Positions 28,065 to 37,720 of a DNA stretch of 64,000 nucleotides are shown here, piece by piece. The stretch lies in NCBI RefSeq assembly GCF_034720595.1, contig NZ_JAYESJ010000001.1:2816001-2880000 (forward strand), written 5' to 3'. Made by a program: the position numbers and the translations under genes. The notes beneath the pieces are model-generated. The model searched no databases. It saw only the letters and a program-made list of their open reading frames with translations, and was not told the DNA's origin. The DNA is from Rhizobium sp. CC-YZS058. Its GTDB lineage: Bacteria > Pseudomonadota > Alphaproteobacteria > Rhizobiales > Rhizobiaceae. Position 1 is the first letter of the stretch. Every line of letters begins with the position of its first letter.

Positions 28065-29126
28065 TTAGGGGGTGGGGTCGAGGGTTTCGATCGTGGAATG
28101 GGTCAGGCGGCGCTGGCGGGCGTTGGCGAGGGTGGCGTCGAGGATGGCGTCCGGGGCTGCGGGGTCGTCGAAGCGGATTTCCACGGCGATGACCTGGGCG
28201 CGGCCTTTGAGTTCGCCGCTCCGGCCGTGGCCGGCTTCCAGCCGTACCCAGTCCTTGGCGGTGGTGACCAGGGTCAGGCCTTCGCGCTCGGCGATCTCCA
28301 GGAGTTCGGCGATCTCGTCTTCGGCGAGATGATGATGATCGGGGAAGCGGCGTTCGTGAACGAGGGTCGCGCCGGTTTCCCGAACGGTGCGGAAGAATTT
28401 TTCCGGATCGGCAATGCCGGCGAAGGCGAGGACGGGCGTGCCCTTCAGGCTTGCATCGTCGCCGGAGCGGTGCAGGCCGGCGGCGAAGAACCGGCGGCCG
28501 GCGCGCGCGGCGGCGCGCACCACAGGATCGGCGGCCGAATCCGTGCCGATCTGCAGAAGCGCCGAGGTCTGGCGGAGCTGGATCGGCAGCGGCGCACGCA
28601 CCGGACCGGCCGGCACCACGCGGCCATTGCCGATGCCGCGGCGGGAATCGATGACCAGCAGCGCATAGTCGAAGACCAGCCGGGCGCTCTGGAAGCCGTC
28701 ATCCATGATGATGAGGTCGGCGCCCTCGGCCACCAGCCTCTGCGCGCCCTCGATCCGCCGCCGCGAGATGACGGTCAGGGCCTCGCGGGCGAGCAGCAGC
28801 GGCTCGTCGCCGACATCGCGGGCTCGGTGATGGTCGGGGTCGACGCGGGTGGTGCGGTCCAGCGAGCCGCCATAGCCGCGGCTGAGGAAACCCGGCGTCA
28901 GGCCGCGACGCTTCGCCGCCCGGGCGAGCGCCAGCGCTGTCGGCGTCTTGCCGGCGCCGCCGACGGTGAAATTGCCGATGCAGAGCACGGGAACGGGCGC
29001 GGCCCAGCGGCGGGCCTTTTCCATCCGCGCACCGGCCACCCGGCCATAGATCCAGGAAACGGGGGCGAGTGCGGCGGCGGTGAAGCCCGGCTTTTCCCAC
29101 CAGAAGGGCGGTGCTTCGGAGACCAT
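28065..29126 (-). CDS. lpxK: Tetraacyldisaccharide 4'-kinase
   Basis: Adds the 4' phosphate to the lipid A precursor at the inner membrane. The 353-residue product has an N-terminal membrane-associating helix, Walker A in [15 protein letters not shown] (residues 51-65), the LSRGYGG segment (about 79-85) and the acidic motif DDGFQS. Length fits. It follows waaA and a HAD phosphatase on the same strand, so lipid A and inner-core genes form one cluster. Confidence 0.95.
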   Translation of the reverse strand: MVSEAPPFWWEKPGFTAAALAPVSWIYGRVAGARMEKARRWAAPVPVLCIGNFTVGGAGKTPTALALARAAKRRGLTPGFLSRGYGGSLDRTTRVDPDHHRARDVGDEPLLLAREALTVISRRRIEGAQRLVAEGADLIIMDDGFQSARLVFDYALLVIDSRRGIGNGRVVPAGPVRAPLPIQLRQTSALLQIGTDSAADPVVRAAARAGRRFFAAGLHRSGDDASLKGTPVLAFAGIADPEKFFRTVRETGATLVHERRFPDHHHLAEDEIAELLEIAEREGLTLVTTAKDWVRLEAGHGRSGELKGRAQVIAVEIRFDDPAAPDAILDATLANARQRRLTHSTIETLDPTP

Positions 29127-29205
29127 CAGCCGTGCCCCTTCCCGCGCGCGGCCTCTTGACCCGGCGCTTGCCCCTTCGCGCGTCTCGCCCGCTTCTGATG
29201 CATGG

Positions 29206-29946
29206 TCAGGCCCCGGCCGCGGGGCGGGCGGCGAGAAGGGCCGGCAGTTCGGTGATGTCGTTCAGGCAATGGTCGGCATCGGCGAGCGACTGGCGCGAGC
29301 CGGTGCCTGTCAGGACGGCCACCGTCAGCCCCGCTCCGGCGCTGATGCCCATGTGCAGATCGTGATTGTTGTCGCCCACCACCACCACCTGGTGCGGCGC
29401 AAGGCCGGTGGCGGCGCAGAAGCCCAGAACCATGCCGGGACCAGGCTTGGTGCCATGGCCGCTGTCATAGCCCGCCACATAATCCAGGCACTCGGCAAAG
29501 CCGAAGCGCCTGGCCGTTTCGCGGATCGAGGTCTCGTTGTCGCTCGAGGCAACCCCCAGCCGGTAGCCCTCGGCCTTCAGTCCGGCGAAGAAGGGTGCCA
29601 GCTCGGCCACGGGAACCGCATAGGCGGCAGACCGGGAAAAGAGGTCGTCGAACAGCGCCCGCAGCTCCTCGAACGGATAGGGTGCGCCGGCCTCCACCAT
29701 GCCTTGCGCGATCTCGACCGTGTTGCCGGCCGCAAGCAGGCTGTCGGCCACCACATGGCCGGTGGCGGGGTCCATGCCGCAGGCGGAGAGCAGCCGGTCG
29801 GCCAGCGCCGCGTCGCCGCGTGCCGCGATCCGCGCCAGCTCGTAATTGACCGGCACCCAGCTCTTCGCATAGTCGAGCAGCGTGCCGTCCTTGTCGAACA
29901 GGATGCCGGCGATCGCCGGGCTGCCGGCCGCCGTCTCAGCGGGCAT
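29206..29946 (-). CDS. HAD-superfamily hydrolase, phosphoglycolate phosphatase-like
   Basis: A 246-residue HAD phosphatase with motif I in [13 protein letters not shown] (the two catalytic Asp), motif II near VASSDN, and motif IV in [13 protein letters not shown]. The layout with a helical cap after motif I fits the Gph group. It overlaps the waaA stop by 11 bases and sits 79 bases before lpxK, so it is co-transcribed with inner-core lipopolysaccharide genes. A role on a Kdo or lipid A intermediate is conceivable but not shown; phosphoglycolate salvage is the default guess. Confidence 0.85.
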   Translation of the reverse strand: MPAETAAGSPAIAGILFDKDGTLLDYAKSWVPVNYELARIAARGDAALADRLLSACGMDPATGHVVADSLLAAGNTVEIAQGMVEAGAPYPFEELRALFDDLFSRSAAYAVPVAELAPFFAGLKAEGYRLGVASSDNETSIRETARRFGFAECLDYVAGYDSGHGTKPGPGMVLGFCAATGLAPHQVVVVGDNNHDLHMGISAGAGLTVAVLTGTGSRQSLADADHCLNDITELPALLAARPAAGA

Positions 29947-31267
29947 CGCTTCTCTCCCCCTCGTCGCGCGGCAGAAGGCGGGCCTTCACCGTCAGCGGAT
30001 TGATGTAGGGCTCCAGCCCGCGCATCGTGGCGGCCAGTGCGCCGCGCATCTCCTGCATGGTTTCCTGCCCTGCATCGATCATCGTGCGGCGCACCTCGTC
30101 ATTGGCCAGCAGATAGTGGACGCCCTTGGCGAGCATTTCCACATCGCGCACGATCTTGGCGCTGCCGTTCTTGGCGAGGCGCTGGTAGCTCTCGCGGAAA
30201 TTCTGCACATTGCCGCCGGACAGGATGGCGCAGCCGAGCATGGCCGGCTCCAGCGGGTTCTGCCCGCCCTCCCCGAACAGCGACCGGCCGACGAAGGCGA
30301 CCTCGGTCAGGCGAAGGTAAAGTCCCATTTCGCCGATCGTATCGCCGAGAAAGACATCGGTATCGGGCGTCAACGGATCGCGGCGGGTGCGGCGTGCGAC
30401 GGTCAGCCCGCGGGCGTTCAGCATGCTCTCGATCGCGTCGCAGCGATCGGGATGGCGGGGAACGATGATGGTCAGCAGGCCGGTGCGTTCCTTCAGCGCC
30501 GCATGAACCGTGGCCGCCGCCGCCTCTTCGCCGTCGAAGGTGGAGATCGCCGCCCAGCTCTTGCGCTTGCCGAGCTGCTGGCGATAGGTCCGCAGCGTCT
30601 CGGCATCGGCCGGCGGCGCATCCGTATCCACCTTCAGATTGCCGGAGACCATCACCGGCAGCGCCCCCAGCGCACTGAAGCGCTCGGCATCGGCATCCGA
30701 CTGGGCGATCACCAGCGCCAGGTTTTCAAACAGCGCGTCCGCCAGGCTGGCGCGCTTGCGCCAGCGCTTGAAGGAGCGGTCCGACATGCGGCCATTGACG
30801 AGGATCTGTGGAATGTGTCGGCGGCCGAGCTCCATGATCGTCATCGGCCATATCTCGGATTCGGCGATGATCGCCAGATCCGGCTCCCAGTAGTCGAGGA
30901 AGCGCGCCACGGCAGGCTTGATGTCGAGGGGCACATATTGGTGGATCGCCGCCGATCCCAGCCGCTCGGTGGCGATGCGGGCGGATGTCGTGGTGCCCGT
31001 GGTCAGCACCACGGCGATGCCGCGCTTGTGAATCTCGCGGATCAGCGGAATGACGGAAGCCGTTTCGCCGACGCTGGCGGCATGGAACCAGACGAGCGGG
31101 CCCTGCGGACGCGGTGCACTCGGATGTCCGTAGCGCTCCTGCCGGCGGGCGCGGTCTTCCTTGCCCTTGGCCGCGCGCGTGGCGAGGTAGGACCAGATGA
31201 AGGGCGTCAGCGCCGTGCCCATGACGCGATAGGTGGTCAGGACCGCCCGGGCGAAGAACCGGCTCAT
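29936..31267 (-). CDS. waaA: 3-deoxy-D-manno-octulosonic acid (Kdo) transferase
   Basis: Transfers Kdo from CMP-Kdo to lipid A (GT30 family), anchored to the inner membrane by an N-terminal helix. The 443-residue product has the catalytic Glu in FHAASVGET (about residue 68), TTGTTTSA, PRHPDR and the C-terminal nucleotide-site segment GEGGQNPLEPAMLGC. Length is typical. It overlaps the downstream HAD gene by 11 bases and follows a DUF4170 gene after 70 bases. Confidence 0.95.
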   Translation of the reverse strand: MSRFFARAVLTTYRVMGTALTPFIWSYLATRAAKGKEDRARRQERYGHPSAPRPQGPLVWFHAASVGETASVIPLIREIHKRGIAVVLTTGTTTSARIATERLGSAAIHQYVPLDIKPAVARFLDYWEPDLAIIAESEIWPMTIMELGRRHIPQILVNGRMSDRSFKRWRKRASLADALFENLALVIAQSDADAERFSALGALPVMVSGNLKVDTDAPPADAETLRTYRQQLGKRKSWAAISTFDGEEAAAATVHAALKERTGLLTIIVPRHPDRCDAIESMLNARGLTVARRTRRDPLTPDTDVFLGDTIGEMGLYLRLTEVAFVGRSLFGEGGQNPLEPAMLGCAILSGGNVQNFRESYQRLAKNGSAKIVRDVEMLAKGVHYLLANDEVRRTMIDAGQETMQEMRGALAATMRGLEPYINPLTVKARLLPRDEGERSDAR

Positions 31268-31337
31268 GCCGCACCCTCACGACGGCCGAAAACGACCGCA
31301 GCGGCCGGCATAGGGACCGTCCGCTCCGCCAATCGCA

Positions 31338-31574
31338 TCAGAGGGCGCCCGGGTCGAGCAGGCGGTGCATATGGACGATGAAATAGCGCATATGCGCATT
31401 GTCCACCGTCAGCTGCGCCTTGGATTTCCAGGCGGCAAGCGCGCTCTGGTAATCGGGATAGATGCCGACGATGTCGAGCTTGTCGAGATCGCGGAACTGG
31501 ACTTCGGTGAGCGTGGTCAGCTCGCCGCCGAAGACCAGGTGGAGGAGTTGTTTCTTCTCGCTTTGGGGAGCCAT
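31338..31574 (-). CDS. DUF4170 domain protein
   Basis: A 78-residue protein (ATG at 31574, MAPQSEKKQLLHLVFGGEL). The core with LTEVQFRDLDKLDIVGIYPD and AWKSKAQLTVDNAHMRYF is the DUF4170 pattern, a small protein conserved next to waaA and a cysQ-like gene in rhizobia. No function is known to me. The frame extends to 31697 without similarity. Confidence 0.85.
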   Translation of the reverse strand: MAPQSEKKQLLHLVFGGELTTLTEVQFRDLDKLDIVGIYPDYQSALAAWKSKAQLTVDNAHMRYFIVHMHRLLDPGAL

Positions 31575-31630
31575 CGTGTGATCGTCCTGATGGGTGTGAG
31601 GAGAGGATGTGAGCCATCCCGGATGAAAGG

Positions 31631-32446
31631 TCAATGGGGTCCGCTGCCGCCGGCCGCGGCGACGAGGGGGTCGAGCACGGACAGCCGTGCCGCACAAAGC
31701 AGGTCGTGGGTGACCTGCTTGCCGTTATAGGCGAGCGGCTGCCCATCGAGACCGGCGAGCCGTCCGCCGGCTTCGTCGAGGATCAGATCGGCCGCGGCAA
31801 GATCCCAGTCGTGGGAATTGCGCTCCACCACCGTTCCGTCGATCCGCCCGTCCGCGATCATCGCCAGCCGATAGGCGAGCGAGGGAACATGGGCGATCCG
31901 GGTCATGCCCGCCCGAAAGGCGGCCGGAAGGCGCGCCACGCGCTGCTCCGACAGGGCGATCTGCAGCTTGTCGCCATCGCCGGCCTGGCTGGTGCGGATC
32001 GGCAGGCCGTTGCGCCGCGCCCCCTGGCCCTGCGCCGCCTGGTAAAGCTCGATCAGCGCCGGCGCGTAGAGAACGCCCGCCACCGGCCGGCCTTCATGCA
32101 CGACCGCGACGCTGACGCACCAGACATCCTTGCCGGCGATGAAGGCGCGCGTTCCGTCGATGGGATCGACGACGAAGACGGTCTCGCAGCCGAGCCGCGC
32201 CTCGTCGTCATCGGTCTCTTCCGACAGCCAGCCATAATTGGGGCGGGCGGCAAGCAGCCGTTCCTTCAGCACGTCGTTGGCGGCGTAATCGGCCTCGCTT
32301 ACCGGCGAGCGGTCTTCGTTCTTGTAGCGGAAATCGGGATTCTTGCGGAAGAACCCGAGGGCCTTTTCCCCGGCCGCCATGGCGGCGGTGGTGATGAGCT
32401 CGAGATCGCGAAGCCATTGCGTGTCTGGAAGGGCGGAAGCCGTCAT
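31631..32446 (-). CDS. cysQ: Inositol monophosphatase family protein, probable 3'(2'),5'-bisphosphate nucleotidase
   Basis: Mg2+-dependent, Li+-sensitive phosphatase fold. The metal motifs are all present: EETDDDE region, VVDPIDGTRAF and the C-terminal WDLAAADLILDEAGG. The product is about 271 residues. Three consecutive ATGs (32452, 32449, 32446) follow AAAGG; the third has the best spacing. CysQ-like (pAp hydrolysis) is favoured over histidinol phosphatase or inositol phosphatase by context in rhizobia, but substrate is not fixed by sequence. Confidence 0.86.
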   Translation of the reverse strand: MTASALPDTQWLRDLELITTAAMAAGEKALGFFRKNPDFRYKNEDRSPVSEADYAANDVLKERLLAARPNYGWLSEETDDDEARLGCETVFVVDPIDGTRAFIAGKDVWCVSVAVVHEGRPVAGVLYAPALIELYQAAQGQGARRNGLPIRTSQAGDGDKLQIALSEQRVARLPAAFRAGMTRIAHVPSLAYRLAMIADGRIDGTVVERNSHDWDLAAADLILDEAGGRLAGLDGQPLAYNGKQVTHDLLCAARLSVLDPLVAAAGGSGPH

Positions 32447-32546
32447 CATCATCCTTTGCGCTCCCGGCCGTCGCCTGGAGCTCGGCGGGTTTCCCGCCAC
32501 TGCCTGTCATCAATCCTCCCGCGGGCTTCTGACCGCGCGACTGCGG

Positions 32547-33893
32547 CTATTTTCCGGCGAGCGTCATGCCTTCGATCGCCAGCGTCGGCGCCGCAGTGCC
32601 GAAACTGCGGTCGATATCGTCGGCAAGCGTGACCGCCATGAACATCTGCTTGAGATTGGAGGCGATCGTTACCTCGGAAACGGGGTAGGTGATCTCGCCA
32701 TTCTCGATCCAGAAGCCCGACGCGCCGCGCGAATATTCGCCCGTCAGCATGTTCAGCCCATGACCGATCAGTTCGGTCACGTAGAAGCCGGTGCCGACAC
32801 CCTTGATCAGCTCGTCCCTCGACATCTCGCCCGGTTCGAGCGCGAAGTTGGTCGAACTCGGGTTCACCGACGGCCCGCCGCGCACGCCGCGGCCATTGGT
32901 TTCGAGCCCCAGCTCGCGGGCGGTAGACGTGGAAAGCAGCCAGTGGCGCAGCACCCCGTCCTCCACCACGGTCAGCGGCTCGCCGGCAATGCCCTCGCCA
33001 TCGAAGGGGCGGGAAGACGGGCCGCGGCGGATCTGCGGCGTATCGGTGACGCGGATGCCGGCCTTCATCACCGGCTTGTCCATGCTGTCCTTCAGGAAGG
33101 TCGTCTTGCGGGCAACCGCCGCGCCGTTGATGGCGCTGGCAATGTGGCTGGCAAAGCCGCGGGCCACCCGCGGATCGAAGACCACCGTGACGTTCTTCTG
33201 CGTATCCACCTGGCGGGGATTGATGCGGCCGGCCGCTCGCTCGCCGGCCAGGCGCCCGATTTCGGCCGAGGCGCGCAGATCGGCGAAGAACAGGGTGCTG
33301 TCGTAGTCGTAATCGCGCTCCATGCGCGTGCCTTCGCCGGCGATCGCGCTGACGGAGCGGCCGAAGCGCGTGCCCATATAGGCGCCGGAAAAGCCGTGCG
33401 AGGTGACGAGGACGAGCCCGCCCATGCCGGCGGACGCGCCGGCACCGCTGGAATTGGTGACGCCCGGCACGGCAAGCGCCGCCGCCTCGGCCTCGAGTGC
33501 GGCCTCGCTCAGCGCCTCCGTCGGCACTTCGGTCGGGTCGAACAGGTCCAGATCGGCAATGGTGCGGGCCAGCCGCGCCTCGTCGGCGAGCGCGGCATAG
33601 GGATCTTCGGGCGAGGCCTTGGCCATGGCGACGGCGCGCTCGGCAAGCATCCTCAGATCGAAGCCCGGATTGGCCGATACGCTCGCCACCCGCCGGCCGA
33701 CGAAGACCCGCAGCGAGAAATCGTCGCTTTCGGAGGATTCCGTGCCCTCCACCTTGCCGAGACGCACGCTGACGGAGCGGGACCGGCCGCGCACGACCAC
33801 GGCATCGGCCTGGTCGGCGCCTGCCTTGCGGGCCAGATCCACAAGTTCGGCGGCCCGCGTTTCGAGCGCGGCGGAATTGATCGGTTCGGACAT
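32547..33893 (-). CDS. pmbA: TldD/PmbA family metalloprotease-like protein
   Basis: PmbA partner of the TldD/TldE heterodimeric protease that processes small modified peptides. The 448-residue product (ATG at 33893) has the conserved N-terminal RVFVGRRVASVSAN, the middle GRINPRQVDTQKNVTVVFDP and C-terminal TSTARELGL and YVTELIGHGLNMLTGEYSRG segments. As usual for TldE/PmbA it lacks the HExxxH zinc motif that TldD carries. It is divergent from the antiporter gene (135-base gap). Confidence 0.92.
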   Translation of the reverse strand: MSEPINSAALETRAAELVDLARKAGADQADAVVVRGRSRSVSVRLGKVEGTESSESDDFSLRVFVGRRVASVSANPGFDLRMLAERAVAMAKASPEDPYAALADEARLARTIADLDLFDPTEVPTEALSEAALEAEAAALAVPGVTNSSGAGASAGMGGLVLVTSHGFSGAYMGTRFGRSVSAIAGEGTRMERDYDYDSTLFFADLRASAEIGRLAGERAAGRINPRQVDTQKNVTVVFDPRVARGFASHIASAINGAAVARKTTFLKDSMDKPVMKAGIRVTDTPQIRRGPSSRPFDGEGIAGEPLTVVEDGVLRHWLLSTSTARELGLETNGRGVRGGPSVNPSSTNFALEPGEMSRDELIKGVGTGFYVTELIGHGLNMLTGEYSRGASGFWIENGEITYPVSEVTIASNLKQMFMAVTLADDIDRSFGTAAPTLAIEGMTLAGK

Positions 33894-34028
33894 GGATGTG
33901 GCCTTTCTTTCGCGCCCCATTTATTGTGCACTGACCTCAGCATCAAGGCCATAGCGCGATTCTCGCCGCTCTTGGACACAATCCATGCATCGCGCCGACC
34001 GGCGCCTCGAACCGAAAGGGAACGCTCG

Positions 34029-35849
34029 ATGTCGACCACGTCGGCCATGACCGGCCAGGCCCTGTTGCTGCTCGGCGGCGCAGTGGTGGCTGCCCCGATC
34101 TTCAAGAAACTCGGCCTCGGCACCGTGCTCGGCTATCTCGCCGCCGGCGTCGTCATCGGTCCGCTTCTGCACCAGATCACGGAAGGGGAGGAGATCCTCG
34201 GCTTCGCCGAACTCGGCGTCGTCTTCCTGCTCTTCGTCATCGGGCTCGAGCTCAAGATGTCGCGGCTCTGGCAGATGCGGCGCGACATTTTCGGTCTCGG
34301 CACCGCCCAGGTCCTGGCCACCGGCGCCGTGCTGTCCGGCATCATCTATGCGCTCGGCCTGCTCGACTGGGCGGGCAGCCTGATCACCGGCTTCGGCCTG
34401 TCGCTCTCCTCCACCGCCTTCGCGCTGCAGATCCTCGACGAGAAAGGGGACACCAACACCCATTACGGCCAGCGCTCCTTCTCCGTCCTGCTGCTGCAGG
34501 ACCTGGCGATCGTGCCGCTGCTGGCGCTGATCCCGCTTCTGGCCCAACAGGCGCCAGAGGACACCACGCCGCCGATCGAGGACTTCGCCATTGCCGTCGG
34601 CGCGGTGCTGATCCTCGTCGTCGTCGGCCGCTACATCATCAATCCGGTGTTCCAGATCCTGGCGCGCACCGGGGCGCGGGAGATCATGATCGCCGCCGCG
34701 CTGCTGATCGTGCTCGGCGCGGCCACGCTGATGCAGATGGCGCAGCTCTCCATGGCCATGGGCGCCTTCCTGGCTGGCGTGCTGCTCGCCGAATCCTCCT
34801 ACCGCCACGAGCTGGAAGCCGATATCGAGCCCTTCCGCGGCCTGCTGCTGGCGCTGTTCTTCATGGCGGTCGGCCTGTCGCTGAAGCTCGACGTGATCCT
34901 AGCCAATTGGATGCTGGTGCTCGTCGCCGTGCCTCTGCTCGTCGTCATCAAGGCGCTGGTGATCTATGCGCTCTGCCGCCTCACCGGCTCGCCGCACAAT
35001 GATGCGGTGCGCATCGCGCTGCTTCTGCCGCAGGGCGGCGAGTTCGGCTTCGTTCTGTTCAGCGCCGCTGCCGCCGCCGGCGTCTTCTCCTCCGACATCG
35101 CCTCGCTGCTGGTCGTCGTCGTCACGCTCTCCATGGCCATGACCCCCGCCGCCGCCGCGCTGGCGGGAAGGCTGATGGAGGCGGAAGCGGAGGAGGAGGA
35201 AGAAATCGAGGAGGATTTCGAGGGAGCCGGCGCCGACGTGCTGATGATCGGCTTCTCGCGCCTCGGCCAGATCGCCTCGCAGATCCTGCTGGCCGGCGGG
35301 CGAAATGTGACGGTGATCGACCACTCCGCCACCCGCGTCCGCCAGGCCGCCACCTTCGGCTTCCGCATCTATTTCGGTGACGGCACCCGGCTGGACGTCT
35401 TGCGCGCGGCCGGCATCGAGCGGGCGAAGATCGTGGCGATCTGCACCCACAATATCGAGATCACCGACCGGATCGTCGACCTCGTGCAGGCCAACTATCC
35501 CGATGTGCGCCTGTTCGTCCGCTCGTACGACCGGCGGCACACGCTGTCGCTGCGGGCGCGCGGCGTCGATTACGAGCTGCGCGAAACACTGGAATCCGGC
35601 TTCCTCTTCGGCCAGAAGACGCTGGAGGAGCTCGGCGTCGGCAGTGCGCAGACGGCAGCGATCGTGGAAGACATCCGCCGCCGCGACGAGGCACGCCTTG
35701 CCGCCCAGGCCGTCGACGGCTTCACCGGCGGCCACGACCAGCTGCACTCCAAGCCGGTCAAGCCGGAGCCGCTGATCAAGCCCAAGCGCGAAACCGCCAC
35801 CACCGTCGGCCCCGACGAGGAAATCGCCGCCGGCGTTGCGGCGAGCTAG
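34029..35849 (+). CDS. Monovalent cation:proton antiporter-2 (KefB/KefC type)
   Basis: CPA2 K+/H+ antiporter of the inner membrane, 606 residues. About twelve helices (residues 8-385) include the family segments LGYLAAGVVIGP, LGVVFLLFVIGLEL and LLQDLAIVPLL. A strongly acidic linker (EAEAEEEEEIEEDFEGAG) leads to a C-terminal TrkA-N domain (about 400-520) with GFSRLG in place of the more common GxGRxG. ATG at 34029 has AAAGGGA ahead. No KefF/KefG partner is nearby. The last 60 residues are polar and unconserved. Confidence 0.92.
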   Translation: MSTTSAMTGQALLLLGGAVVAAPIFKKLGLGTVLGYLAAGVVIGPLLHQITEGEEILGFAELGVVFLLFVIGLELKMSRLWQMRRDIFGLGTAQVLATGAVLSGIIYALGLLDWAGSLITGFGLSLSSTAFALQILDEKGDTNTHYGQRSFSVLLLQDLAIVPLLALIPLLAQQAPEDTTPPIEDFAIAVGAVLILVVVGRYIINPVFQILARTGAREIMIAAALLIVLGAATLMQMAQLSMAMGAFLAGVLLAESSYRHELEADIEPFRGLLLALFFMAVGLSLKLDVILANWMLVLVAVPLLVVIKALVIYALCRLTGSPHNDAVRIALLLPQGGEFGFVLFSAAAAAGVFSSDIASLLVVVVTLSMAMTPAAAALAGRLMEAEAEEEEEIEEDFEGAGADVLMIGFSRLGQIASQILLAGGRNVTVIDHSATRVRQAATFGFRIYFGDGTRLDVLRAAGIERAKIVAICTHNIEITDRIVDLVQANYPDVRLFVRSYDRRHTLSLRARGVDYELRETLESGFLFGQKTLEELGVGSAQTAAIVEDIRRRDEARLAAQAVDGFTGGHDQLHSKPVKPEPLIKPKRETATTVGPDEEIAAGVAAS

Positions 35850-36032
35850 AACATGTCCAGCCGAAGCGGCATCGCTTCGGCGTTGGAGAATGCGGAGACG
35901 GCAAAAGCGAAGAGTATGTCCGGTGATCTTGGGGTGACCGTACACGCTCTAGGTGGACGGTTCGGGCGCCCTGGCCTGCACCGGAAGCCTCCCTGGGGTG
36001 GCAGGGTGGATTCCTTATTATGGTGAGTGATA

Positions 36033-36066
36033 AAACCCCCTCTGGCCGGCAGGCCTGAGGGGGTTT
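36033..36066. terminator. Bidirectional terminator between antiporter and patatin genes
   Basis: AAACCCCCTC, a GGCC-GGCA-GGCC inner hairpin, then GAGGGGGTTT: a perfect 10-base outer stem with A-run on one side and T-run on the other, placed between two convergent genes. Its core resembles the arms of the repeats at 1149 and 62198, so it may be a short member of the same family. Confidence 0.85.
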
Positions 36067-36105
36067 GCGGGCGAGCGGTTTCGTGCAGACCACACCATGG
36101 CTCCG

Positions 36106-37020
36106 CTACTGCTCCAGCCGTGCAGCCAGCGCGCGCTTGACCTCATCCTTGGTGCCGACTGTTGCGGCAAAGATCTCGTCGGCGCGGAGGAAATCGAGCA
36201 CGCGGAACCGGTTGATGGCGGGGCGGATCAGGAGGTCCGGCGGCGATGCCTTCATCTTCATCGAAATGATGGTCTGCATCATCAGCTGGCTGGCGCCGAA
36301 CATGGCATCGAGGCGGCCCGGCGCACCCGTTGCCTGCCCGCGCCTCGAATTGGCGCCCGGCCCTTCCGGTCCTCCGACGACATCGACACCGAGAACGATC
36401 TCCGCCTTCCCGGCCAGACAATCGAACGGAACGGGATTGAGCAGCCCACCATCGACCATGGCCCGCCCTTCCACCATCACCGGCTGAAAAAGCCCGGGAA
36501 TGGCCGCGGAGGCAGCGATGGCCTTGCGCAGATCTCCCGTCATCAGGTGCGCCTCGCACTGGCCGTAATAATCGGTCGCGACGATGGTCAGCGGGGTTCG
36601 CAGGCCGGCGAAATCGAGCGGGATGCTGTCCGGCAGGAATCCTTGGAGAATGCGTTCGAGATGATAGGGGCCGAAGCCGAAGCCGCCGCTGGCGATCTCC
36701 GCCCAGCGGGTGGGCCGCGCCTTCCACAGCCGGCCCATCAGCTGGTCCCGCCGCGCTACGCTGGAAAGCACCAGCGCCCGGATCTCCTTTCCGGTGAGAC
36801 CTGCGGCATAGGCGGCGCCGAGGATCGCGCCAATCGAGGCCCCCGCGATCGCCACCGGACGGAGGCCAAGCTCGTCCAGCGCTTCGAGAACCTGGATATG
36901 GGCAAGCCCCCGCGCCCCGCCGCAGCCGAGCGCAAGCGCAAGGCTCGCCGACCCCTGATCGGCGGAAGGCCGGCCGGCGGGCGCCGGATCTGTGGCGTGC
37001 GGCGTGGCGGAGGGAGCCAT
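36106..37020 (-). CDS. Patatin-like phospholipase (RssA type)
   Basis: Serine lipid acyl hydrolase of 304 residues (ATG at 37020). Oxyanion loop GCGGARG, nucleophile in GASIG, and the catalytic Asp in VDGGLLNP are all present in the right order. The first 45 residues are Pro/Ala-rich and unconserved. It lies downstream of rluB and rsmD on the same strand, with a 133-base gap, and ends at a strong terminator. Natural substrate unknown. Confidence 0.9.
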   Translation of the reverse strand: MAPSATPHATDPAPAGRPSADQGSASLALALGCGGARGLAHIQVLEALDELGLRPVAIAGASIGAILGAAYAAGLTGKEIRALVLSSVARRDQLMGRLWKARPTRWAEIASGGFGFGPYHLERILQGFLPDSIPLDFAGLRTPLTIVATDYYGQCEAHLMTGDLRKAIAASAAIPGLFQPVMVEGRAMVDGGLLNPVPFDCLAGKAEIVLGVDVVGGPEGPGANSRRGQATGAPGRLDAMFGASQLMMQTIISMKMKASPPDLLIRPAINRFRVLDFLRADEIFAATVGTKDEVKRALAARLEQ

Positions 37021-37153
37021 GTGCGCAGCCAGAAAGGCAGTCGTCTCGGGGGATGAGACTGAAGAGACGGAGGTTGGAGAGAGAGGGGCTGGGGAACTGC
37101 GCCCGAGGTCCTGCTCGTCTGTAATGCGCCGCCTCCTTCTTGGCCGGTCCGGC

Positions 37154-37714
37154 TCAGGCCGGCTCGAAACGGTAGAAATGCATGCGGGTGTCGCCGAACT
37201 GGCGATCATCGAGGCTGCGATAGCCGGGCCCGGGCGCCGGCACGACATCGGCCCGTTCTTCAAGCACCACGAGCGCGCCCGCCACCAGCCAGCCGCCGCG
37301 CGCCGCTGCGGCAAGCGCGCGGTCGCCGAGCCCCTGCCCATAGGGCGGATCGGCGAACAGCAGTTGGAAGGGTTCCACCGTGCCGATGCCGCCGAGGTCG
37401 GTGGCATCGCGGCGGTAGATGCGCGCCCGCCCGGTGAGGCCGAGCGCCTCGATATTCGTGCGCAGCAGGCCCCGCCCCTCGGCGCTCATTTCCACGAACA
37501 GCCCCTGTCGGCACCCGCGCGACAGAGCCTCGAGCCCGACCGCGCCGGTACCGGCAAAGAGATCGAGCACCCGCGTGTCATCCAGACTGTCGGGATAGCT
37601 GTGGCTCAGGATGTTGAACAGGCTTTCGCGCGTCCGGTCCGTGGTCGGCCTGATATCGGCCGAGCCCGGCGCCGAAAGGCTGCGGCCCCGCAGGCTTCCG
37701 CCGACGATCCGCAT
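37154..37714 (-). CDS. rsmD: 16S rRNA (guanine966-N2)-methyltransferase
   Basis: S-adenosylmethionine-dependent enzyme that modifies G966 of 16S rRNA. The 186-residue product begins MRIVGGSLRGRSL, has the cofactor motif LDLFAGTGAVGLEALSRG and the catalytic motif FADPPYGQG. Length matches E. coli RsmD. Only six bases separate it from the pseudouridine synthase gene upstream, so the two are one unit for ribosomal RNA modification. Confidence 0.95.
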   Translation of the reverse strand: MRIVGGSLRGRSLSAPGSADIRPTTDRTRESLFNILSHSYPDSLDDTRVLDLFAGTGAVGLEALSRGCRQGLFVEMSAEGRGLLRTNIEALGLTGRARIYRRDATDLGGIGTVEPFQLLFADPPYGQGLGDRALAAAARGGWLVAGALVVLEERADVVPAPGPGYRSLDDRQFGDTRMHFYRFEPA

Positions 37715-37720
37715 CGCCGC

